Positions 56,481 through 64,000 of a stretch of 64,000 nt of DNA are shown in pieces (within the stretch, counting starts at the first letter, position 1; each line of letters opens with the position of its first letter). The notes beneath the pieces are model-generated. The model saw only the letters and a program-made list of their open reading frames with translations, made no database searches and was not told where the DNA came from. The translations under genes and the position numbers were made by a program. Location of the stretch: the NCBI GenBank assembly GCA_028571685.1, contig CM053162.1, positions 66,142,351 through 66,206,350 of the forward strand, written 5' to 3'. The DNA is from Heterohyrax brucei (Eukaryota > Chordata > Mammalia > Hyracoidea > Procaviidae).

Positions 56481-56936
56481 ATGAGGACTGCCGATTAAGT
56501 TGGCAAACTCATCCTAGAAAAAGTGCTGCATACCTCATTGTTGAATATCACTACAGTCACCTTTGAAGTACTCCCGTTGGGAAGCTATGCTCCAAAGCCA
56601 GCTTCTAGTCCACCCTTCAAAGCAATTTTGGAACTCTTTTTCTGGAGTGGCCGTCGGAGCTGCCATCATATTGCCATTGATGTCCTGAACGTTTTCTATA
56701 TGTCTTCCTTTCAATTTTTCCTTTATCTTTGGGAGAAAATGTCACTGGGGGCCAGTTCAGGTGAGTAGGTAAAGTGTTCCAACACAGTTACTTGTTTACT
56801 TGCTAAAAACTCTCTCATAGACAACTATGCAATTAAGTTCATGAACTTGCTAACTTGCCACCCTGTGCAACGGCCATTCCAGAAAAAGTTCCAAGCTTAG
56901 AACCATTAATTTCGGAGACTTAATCATCAGACCTCA
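56481..56936 (-). mobile_element. Mariner-derived foldback element, copy 2
   Basis: 456 bp flanked by TA (56479-56480, 56937-56938). Left arm 56481-56654, central transposase remnant on the minus strand (reads 'ELAPSD' then 'EKLKGRHIENVQDI', so the catalytic D is kept). The right arm is cut by a deletion of roughly 90 bp after 56897. The terminal repeats end 'CAGACCTCA'. Same architecture and orientation as copy 3. Confidence 0.83.
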
Positions 56937-57239
56937 TAGATCAGCCCTTTGATTATATCTGACATACACAAGTTTTTCATGGCATTATTCTTGAAGGTTT
57001 CACCCCAAATATATCCCTTTGTTTGTTCCTTTAGTATCCAATTAACGGTCAGGCTTTTCTAAGAGTGGTATCAACATTTTTCTTTGACTCAGGACAATTT
57101 TGTCATGGACATTATACTTCTACAGGCCTCACCTCTGTTGTATGTACTTCTCAAGTATCACCCTTTGAGAATCCACGCCTGGGTTACCATAGTAAGTGTT
57201 TGGCTTCCGATATCCTAGATACCTAAATTGTCAGTGTAA
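56937..57239. other. No recognised feature
   Basis: Short unassigned stretch between a mariner derivative and a protein-like region. Confidence 0.4.
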
Positions 57240-58240
57240 GTAGGAATTAAGAAACACTACAATCCCTCACACTCCCAGTTCTCTCCCACCTCCTTCCAGA
57301 GGAAACCATATATGGAATTGTCCATGCCGTGAATACTTGATGCAATATCTATCCATGATAGCCACTCCAAGTCCTGTGTCTCTGTATCTGTATGTGTGAC
57401 ATATGGTCTCAGAGACTTTCCCAGAGTCTGTTAGACCAGGAAAGAGGACAACTGGACAAAGCAGATTAATCAACCTTTCCCTTCTAGGAGTTTTTGGTTG
57501 ATGCATTGGGGTGACGTCTTGTTGACGGCTCTAGAGCTAGAAGTTGATGTGGAACGTGAAGGTGTTGCTCATTTTCCCCCAGTAATCTTAGTGAAACAGA
57601 ATGTTCAGTTGGGCATAGAATGTCTGCCAAGTTTAGAGAGAAGGGGGGAAAAATATACAAGAAAGTCATTTTCCAAATTCTTCTATTGATCCAGCACTTC
57701 CAGCAGTAGTGATGACCCTTCTTCCTTTGAGTTTTGTTAGTTAGTCTTGTGTTTGACAAGGCATTCCTCTTCTTGTGTGTATTACTTGCCATGGGGAAAA
57801 AAAAAATGGATTGAACAACACGTATGCTAAAGGATAAGCTTATCTCTGTGCCTTCCTGCTGTCCCTCAGTGGGGATAGTTGCTTTTGATATTGGCATGTG
57901 GTGCTTTGCCTCCAGTATCCCTAGGGAATTTTTTCAAAAAGACACACAAGATCCTGTATCCTTTTTTCCATTCCAAAGGGTGATACACTTTCCAAGTTCT
58001 TTTCCTTTCACTTGGATAGAAGCAGGAAAGACTATTTCCTTTTTCACTTTAGTAGCAAGTTCATAAAGTCCTCCTGTTTGTATTTCCAGTTTCTTGTGGA
58101 GAATTTTGTGTGCTGAATCTTCCGTTTTCAAATTATTTTCTAATGACATGCGTTTCTTAAAATTCTAAGGAATTTGAGGGCCAAACTAAGTAGTATGCAT
58201 CCTGCAGTCTCCAAACAGGCCATCTACATCAACTGGAATC
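57240..58240 (-). pseudogene. Protein-like sequence of unknown origin (candidate decayed exon or retrocopy)
   Basis: On the minus strand one frame runs from ATG 58149 to a stop at 57484 with a single TGA at 57934-57936. This gives 72 and 153 codons in the same register. It begins 'MSLENNLKTEDSAHKILHKK' and continues with balanced, soluble-protein-like composition ('LATKVKKEIVFPASIQVKGK'). A second, shifted frame continues to 57267. Upstream bases (58150-58240) read 'PVDVDGLFGDC' in the same frame but with two stops. I do not recognise the family. Poly(A) tail, introns and target duplications were not found. It could be a broken exon, an old processed pseudogene or chance; a 137-codon frame is not rare in 64 kb. 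Confidence 0.25.
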
Positions 58241-58361
58241 TGTTAACACTCAGTGAGGTATGTAATTTTTGACTATTTTTGCATAGGAAAATTTACTTAC
58301 CTTAAGTTAGGCACCTCTTTTATTTGGGCATATACATAGACCTCTGGTAGACCCACTGAAC

Positions 58362-60781
58362 AGTTTCTTTCTTGGAGCATTCAGTCCATTCACATTCAAT
58401 GTAATTATTGATAGGTATGTGTTCAGTGCTGCCTTTGTGATTTGTTTATTTTTGTGTTGATGTTTCCTCTGTTGTTCTTATTAATCTGTTCTGCAACCTT
58501 CTTCTTTGCGAGTTGATTCTTCACCTTTTTCAGGGTTGGTTTTGTGGTTGTTGAGACTCCTGTAGCACTATGTTGCTTCTTTATTATGCTTTATGGCTGC
58601 CCCCATGATCCCACTTAAGAAACTATATATAACCCCAATTTTGATTGCTACCAGTCTTGTCAACTTGCACTCCATCTGGAAGGACAATAACGACTGTAGT
58701 ACATCCCTCTTTTTAATACGATGATATCACAGTTTACATGATATGATCACTAGATCGTTTCTTTCACTATTATAGGTTTGACTGTGTTTGGAGCCTTCCT
58801 TAACTGAGTAGGATTCTGGATAATGTGTCCTTCTAAAATACAAACTTAGTGGTTTTGTTCTTCCAAGCCAAGAGATTCTTTCAGTATTGCTTGTAGCTTT
58901 GGTTTGGTTTTTTACAAAGTCTCTGAGTTTCTGTTTACCTGTGAATGTCTTGATTTCATTTTAATAATTGAAAGTTTTGCAGGATATATAATTCTTGGTT
59001 GGAAGTTCTCCTTCAAGGCTTTGAATGTGTCATGCCACCATCTCTGTGCCAGCATCGTTTCTCTTGAGAAATCCAATTAAAGCCTACAGGGTTTCCCTCT
59101 GAATGCTAGCTTTGCTTTGAGTCTTGCTGCCTTTAAGAGTTTCTGCTTATGTTTCATTTTGTTGAACTTGATTATAATATGTCTTAGAGTCTTTATATTG
59201 AGATCTACATTCAGAGGTGTTCGATATGTATCTTGTATATCTATATTCTCTTCTTTCATAATTTCTGGGAAGTTTTCTGTCAGCAGCTCAGCCACAATAC
59301 TCTGTGCTCTCAGCTGTCTTGTCTTGTTCAGGAACTCCAAGTTAATCGTAGGTTGTTCTTCTTAATAGAATCCCACCTACTTCTTAATGCATCTTTACTT
59401 TTCTTGTTTCTTTTTTCTGATTTTTCCTCATAGATGCTGGAGTCAGTGGCTCTGTCTTCCAAATCAGAAATCCTCTTTTCCATTTGTTCCATTCTGTTTT
59501 CTTGGCTTCTATGTCTTTGATTTTGTTCTTGATCTGTTGTATTTCTGAGTACTGATGTCCCATCAGATCAAACAGCTTGCTTAATTTTTTGTTTTGCTCT
59601 GCTGCATTTTGGATAAGGTCCAGGAGGGCTCTATACATAATCCTCTTGTATTCACCTTCTGACAGCTTCAGAAAAGCTTCTTTATCTGGGAAATTCTGAG
59701 GTGGTTTCTTTTGGGGGCCTTCTGATGCCATTGCTGACTTCCAGGTTACCATCCTCTCCAACGTCTGCTGCTTTCTGGGCATCATGTGGGTCAATAGAGG
59801 CTGGGAGAGACTCTCTGAAGAGGTACCACAGCTGTTTCTCTAGGCCATCTTAAGATGAGAAGTAAAAAGTATTTGGCACCTTCCAAAGTCAGTCAAGTTT
59901 TCAGGTGTCTAAGTCCCTCTTCCCAGCTGGCACAGTAAGCACCTCTACATTGAACACCTGATATTATAAACTAGCTCAAAACACAGAAATGCTAGTGGCC
60001 TGCTGGCCTCTGCTGTTGGGTCTCAGCTGTAGGCGATTTTGTATAGAACTCTGCTTTTCTAATAGAAAAGCAGTCTCTTCTGGGTAGGAATTGCCTCACA
60101 GCCCAGGAATTAGGTCCAGCTGAGGCTTCCATATTGATGACCCCACCTCCCAGCAAAACAAGATGGCATCCCACACAAGCTCGCCAGCCGGCTGGGACCA
60201 GGCTCCCGGCAGATAGGGAGGCCACGAGTGCCAAAATGCCCAGAGTCCACAGCCTCCACTGCTGGGCCCTGGCCCCAGGCGACACTGTACAAGACATAGC
60301 CTCCCTGCTAGAAAAGCACTCTCCCCCTGGCAGGTGCCACCTCCCAGCTTAAGAACCAAGTCCAGCCGAGGCCTCTGCCTGGGCTTCCCCATTTCCCAAT
60401 AGGCCAGGGGAGCCGAGGTGTATAGAGTCCAAAGTCAGGCTCTCAGAACCCAGTATTTACTCTTGCTGGTCCCACCAGCAGTGCATCCAAGACCAGCAGC
60501 TAGTCAAGTCCCAGTTCTGCCTGCTGGCCAAGACAGAGAAAAAAAAATCAAAATGGTGAGTTACCTTTGGTCTGTGCAAGCCTGTGCTCACTGAGAGCAG
60601 GGTCAGAGAAAAAGAGGAGGTTTTGTGTTCAGTGGTATGAAGTCCAAATTAACAGCCCTACGCCACATCCCAGGCCTCACTAGGTGTCCAGAAGGCTCCA
60701 TTTAACTATCAATTCAGGTCTTGGTTTCCAGAGGGATTTAGGGAGCCACGTATTTAGTTGCCAGCTTGACTTGGCCTCTCC
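58362..60781 (-). mobile_element. L1 5' half only (5' UTR, ORF1, start of ORF2), second copy
   Basis: Mirrors the element at 38690-41117. The 5' end is at about 60781 ('CAGCTTGACTTGGCCTCTC' on the plus strand). The 5' UTR is at 59795-60781. ORF1 is open in pieces at 59794-59384 ('RALLDLIQNAAEQNKKLSKL') and 59340-59077 ('RHIIIKFNKMKHKQKLLKAA'). The inter-ORF ATG is at 58675. ORF2 starts and ends at 58362 after about 24 codons. There is no poly(A) or 3' UTR. Different single mutations in each copy show they are separate insertions or old duplicates. Confidence 0.9.
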
Positions 60782-60903
60782 ATTGAACAATTTTTCAAAC
60801 CATGTTCAGACAAGTCTGAATCCACAAAGTCTTCAGAGTCTGAGCTCTGAAGCTGTGATTGTCATTGAACCATATGGGCATCAACACTTTCTGACACAAG
60901 ACA

Positions 60904-61875
60904 CGAGATCTGACAATTCAGTTCACAAACTCATCCTGTTAGGGTCCGCGATTTTCAAGATGCGACACTGTTACTTTAAAGGTTAAATTTTATTAAAAAA
61001 ATATGCCCAATAGGAAAAATACTGGTGCACCAGGGATGCACCCCAAGCTACACAGAGCAGGGGGCGATGACGAGTTTCCTCAGCGCCCAGTATTTAAGTC
61101 GTGAGACTGCAAAGCAGGGAGGATGAACTGACCTTTACATTGTTCGGTTAACTCCTATTAGTTGTAAAATGTGGTCAAGGTCTAGGGGTCACTTGCAGGC
61201 TGTCACTTGCAAGGTTGCCCCCAGGCTTGTCTTGTGACAGTGTTTTGTAAGACAAAGGTGAGATTATTCTATGGTATTTTCTGCTATTAAGTTGTTTCCT
61301 GGGGCTTTCTTTAATACCTCAAATTTTTACCGCGCCTTTCCTCATTTCAACAATCCTAGAAAAACTGCTACATATCTCATTGCTGAATGTCACTACGGTC
61401 ACCTTCAAAGTACTTCCCTTGGTAAGCTATGCACAGACGCCAGTGCCTAGTCCACCCATCGAAGCAATTTTGGAACTCATTTTTTGGAATGGCCATTAGA
61501 GCTGTTGTTGAATTACCTTGATGTCCTGTATGTCATCCAAATGCCTTACTTTCAGTATTTCCTTTATCTTTGGGTGAAGAAAAAAGTCACTGGTGGCCAT
61601 ATTGGATGAGCAGGGAGGGTGCTTTGATACAGCTATTTGTTGATTGGCTAAAAACTCCCTTACAGATAACTATGAAATTAAGTTCATGAACTTGTCACCT
61701 CACCATTGTGTGCAATGGCCATTCCAGAAAGAGTTCTAAAATTGCTTTAAAGGGTGGACTGGGTGCTGGCATTGGTGCATGGCTTCCCATGTACTTCAAA
61801 GGTGACAGTAGTGATATTCCACAATGAGGTATGTAGCACTTAGAACAACTAAGGTCACAGACTTATCAGACCTCG
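60904..61875 (-). mobile_element. Mariner-derived foldback element, copy 3 (interrupted)
   Basis: 552 bp after removing an inserted LTR and its 4-bp duplication, flanked on the right by TA (61876-61877). Left arm 60904-60936 plus 61357-61497; right arm 61714-61875 ('AATGGCCATTCCAGAAAGAG' to 'TTATCAGACCTCG'). The centre holds a minus-strand transposase remnant with 'SDFF'. The net length agrees with copy 1 (559 bp). Confidence 0.85.
60937..61352 (-). mobile_element. Solo LTR, class I-like, inserted in mariner element
   Basis: 416 bp with ends TGTT...AACA and a 4-bp duplication 'ATCC' (60933-60936 and 61353-61356). Removing it restores the mariner arm seen in the other copies ('CTCATCCTAGAAAAA'). 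Read on the minus strand it has a TATA-like 'CTTAAATACT' and a poly(A) signal 'AATAAAATTTAACC' about 55 bp before its end. The 4-bp duplication and layout suggest a class I (gammaretrovirus-like) ERV. No coding part remains. Confidence 0.88.
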
Positions 61876-62564
61876 TACATGTATATGAGTAGCCAGAATA
61901 ACAGTTATATGAATGAAATCTGCCAATTAGCTACTGCCCACCTGAGCATTGTTTATTTCTGTATTCCTTTTTTCTGTATTCTATTCATTGTAGACCCCGC
62001 ATTGAAACTTGTAAATAGTAACTACTGCCTGTAACTATCAATTCTTCTCCACTAGTCTCAACTCAGGCTACAGTGGTTTGTGAGGCATGTTAGAGGTCTA
62101 GGATATTCTGCTCTGTGCCAGCTTTTAATGTGGCAGGGATACCAATTTTATTTACCTAGATCATTGAACAAGGCTTGTTTATCCTTAAACAACTTGAAAG
62201 ATTTTGGTGAATTGTCTAATCATTTTCAACACTATTTATGTGCCAAAATAAATGTATGAATACCACGAAACACTGTTTATACATAAAGTATGACTTATTT
62301 GAAGTCATCTGAAGATACAACAGCAGCAGTCTACTAGAATCTGAAAAATAAGTATTTTCTTTAAAACTACAGATATTATACAGTTAATATCCTTAGATGA
62401 AATCAAGGTTTTAGTACATGGAGAAAGCTTTCTTTATTCAATTGTAAAGCCACAAATGTAAGTGAAAGGATTCAGAAAGGTTTGAGTTTCACCAGAATCT
62501 CATTAGAACTGTCATGAGAATTAAAAAAATTATTTTATTGCCATAAATCCTAGATTTATGTTTT
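61876..62564. other. No recognised feature
   Basis: AT-rich unique-looking sequence. Confidence 0.4.
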
Positions 62565-62705
62565 GTACATGAGTGGTTAAGAGCTACGACTGCTAACCAA
62601 GAGGTTACCAGTTTGAATCCACTAGCTGCTCCTTAGAAACTGTACGTGGCAGTTTTATCCTGTTCTATAGGGTTGTTATGAGTCAGAATGTACTCAAAAG
62701 CAATC
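62565..62705 (+). mobile_element. AfroSINE (5' end lost)
   Basis: 'GTACATGAGTGGTTAAGAGC', 'ACCAGTTTGAATCCACTAGC', 'CTGTTCTATAGGGTTGTTAT', 'AGTCAGAATGTACTC'. The first 15 bp of the head are missing. Confidence 0.88.
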
Positions 62706-62809
62706 AATTATAAGAAATTGTAGTGTGATACTACTGGCCTTCAATTTTTAGAAATTTAATTTTAGGAGATTAGAATTTCAGGATCATTTTTCCTTTTTAG
62801 TAACTCCCA

Positions 62810-62860
62810 GGAAATCCTGGTGGCATAGTGTTGAAGCCCTCATCTGCTAACCAATTTACA
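62810..62860 (+). mobile_element. AfroSINE head fragment
   Basis: 'GGAAATCCTGGTGGCATAGT' and 'TCATCTGCTAACCAA', then non-SINE sequence. Only the tRNA-like 5' part is present, so a later deletion is likely. Confidence 0.7.
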
Positions 62861-63164
62861 TCCGGCTGTGCTGGTCCCCTTGAGCAGAGGGCTAGCTACA
62901 TGGGGGAGGGGCAGGTAGGGCACATGTCCTGGGCACATCTGTGCGCCAGGGTGCCACTAGAGGTGAGCATCGATGAGCAGTTTTGATTGGCCATCACAAT
63001 TTCCATCAGCAACCGTGAGAAATCTTTCAGTAACTTAGCACTAGTTTCTCTAGAGGCTATTTCCATAGATAGGCATCTGCCTGTATGCTGACACCTATTG
63101 CAAACACGCAGATAAAATGTGCTATCCATCCCTCGGGGAACACTAAGTGGTACATCTCTTTTTC

Positions 63165-63235
63165 ATGTGCAGTCACACAGCTAGTGAATGCCTAGCTGGG
63201 GTTTGAAATCCAGTGCTCTTGCTGGTCTGTAGCAG
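63165..63235 (+). repeat. MIR core remnant
   Basis: 'CAGTCACACAGCTAGTGAAT', 'AGCTGGGGTTTGAAATCCAG' is the MIR segment normally read as 'GTCACACAGCTAGTAAGTGG' and 'GATTTGAACCCAGG'. Confidence 0.75.
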
Positions 63236-63327
63236 CTATTCATGGTGAAGGTCCAGGTGGTAAACTGCTCAGGTAACTCATTAGGATCTACTCAACAGCA
63301 ACAGATTCTAGGTTGGTGCTTAATCCT

Positions 63328-63497
63328 GGAGCCTGGTGGTGCAGTACTTAGAAGTCCAGGTTGCTGAACAGAAAGTTGGCAGTTCAAATCCACCAGGTGA
63401 TTCTTGGGACCCATATAGAGGCAGTTCTACTTTGCCTCATAGGGTTGCCATGAGTTGAAATCAATTTGATGGCAACGGTTTGGTTTTTGGTTTTGGA
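63328..63497 (+). mobile_element. AfroSINE (short form)
   Basis: 'GGAGCCTGGTGGTGCAGTAC', 'GGCAGTTCAAATCCACCAGG', 'CTCATAGGGTTGCCATGAGT', 'GATGGCAACGGTTTGGTTTT' 'TGG'. Complete, with a well preserved B box. Confidence 0.94.
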
Positions 63498-63504
63498 ACT
63501 TAAT

Positions 63505-63740
63505 CTTGGCATCCCTGCAGGGAACAAATTGTTAAGTGCTTGACTATTAACTGGACTACTAACTGAAAAGCTGGAGGTTAGAACATACCCAGAAGAGCCT
63601 CAGAAGAATGACTTGACGATCCACTTTCAAAAGGTCACTGCCTTGAGAATTCTATGGAGCGCAGTTCTGTCTGCAACACAGAGAGTCACTGTGAGTTGAA
63701 ATCATCTTTAGCAACTAGTTTTCTGGGTTTTTTTGTTTCT
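63505..63740 (+). mobile_element. AfroSINE (long form)
   Basis: 'GGCATCCCTGCAGGGAACAA', 'GGAGGTTAGAACATACCCAG', 'GCCTCAGAAGAATGACTTGA' 'CGATCCACTTTCAAAAGGTC', 'AGTTCTGTCTGCAACACAGA', tail. The extra middle block is obvious. Confidence 0.87.
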
Positions 63741-63763
63741 TTGGTCCTTAACTGTAGTCCATT

Positions 63764-63916
63764 CAAACCCACTGCTGTTGATTCCAACTCATAACGATCC
63801 TATTGGTCAGAGTAGAATTGCTCCATAGAGTTTCTGAGGAGCACCTAGTAGATTCCAACTGCTGACCTTTTGGTTAGCAGTTGTAGCACTTAACCACTAT
63901 GACACCAAGGTAGTCC
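63764..63916 (-). mobile_element. AfroSINE (short form)
   Basis: 'CAAACCCACTGCTGTTGATT', 'TCCATAGAGTTTCTGAGGAG', 'CTTTTGGTTAGCAGTTGTAG', 'ACCACTATGACACCAAGG'. Confidence 0.93.
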
Positions 63917-64000
63917 CTTGATGGTACAAATGGTTAGTGTGTTCAGTTGCTAACTGGAAGGTTGGACGTATGAGTCTACGCAGAGTCACCACAGAAGGAA
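63917..64000 (+). mobile_element. AfroSINE (long form), cut by window end
   Basis: 'CTTGATGGTACAAATGGTTA', 'GTTGCTAACTGGAAGGTTGG', 'TACGCAGAGTCACCACAGAA' 'GGA': head and start of the long-form block. It begins at the very base where the previous minus-strand SINE ends. Confidence 0.82.

Overview
The window looks like intergenic or deep intronic DNA from an afrotherian mammal, most likely a paenungulate (elephant, manatee or hyrax). The main evidence is about thirty copies of a tRNA-headed SINE (conserved 'CCTGGTGG', a B-box-like 'TTCGAATCC' and a 3' tail like 'CTCGACGGCAACGGGTTT'), which is the AfroSINE family. It occurs beside BovB-like RTE elements, one L1 lineage in many copies, and old pan-mammalian relics (MLT1-like LTRs, MER5A, MIR). 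I could not find an intact host protein-coding gene, rRNA, functional tRNA or CRISPR array. The longer open frames lie in transposons or are of a length expected by chance.

Layout. 1-6.5 kb: AfroSINEs and a near full-length decayed RTE/BovB (1855-5078). 7.5-8.3 kb: an L1 3' end. 10.2-14.5 kb: a block of LTRs (three young MaLR-type solo LTRs, an ERV-L-like LTR, an MLT1-like LTR) with a MER5A relic. 15-17.3 kb: AfroSINE cluster. 19.5-27.8 kb: an older L1 3' end split by a 7.1-kb near full-length L1 on the minus strand, flanked by an 18-bp target duplication. 28-33 kb: SINEs, a 5'-truncated L1 with a 14-bp target duplication, and an RTE fragment split by an LTR. 33.1-41.1 kb: an old plus-strand L1, an old minus-strand L1 3' end broken by SINEs, and a 5'-half L1. 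43-43.5, 56.5-56.9 and 60.9-61.9 kb: three copies of a short mariner-derived element with about 170-bp inverted arms. 46-48 kb: an ERVL-MaLR internal region with a 96-bp tandem repeat and its 3' LTR. 48-52.9 kb: two more minus-strand L1s, one inserted in an LTR. 57.2-58.2 kb: a protein-like minus-strand stretch of unknown origin. 58.4-60.8 kb: a second 5'-half L1. 62.5-64 kb: a dense AfroSINE cluster running off the end.

The elements relate to each other as parasites and hosts. L1 and RTE encode the reverse transcriptases. AfroSINEs share their 3' tail with RTE and probably used its machinery. The short mariner elements needed a transposase from elsewhere. Nested insertions give a relative order: RTE and old L1 first, then MaLR LTRs and the mariner derivatives, then the 7.1-kb L1, a class I-like solo LTR and some AfroSINEs.

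The items I would look at first are the mariner foldback family (a solo LTR cleanly interrupts one copy), the two L1 5' halves ending at nearly the same internal point, and the long AfroSINE form whose middle resembles the 5' UTR of the local RTE. All family assignments come from reading the sequence and remembered consensus features, without a database search.
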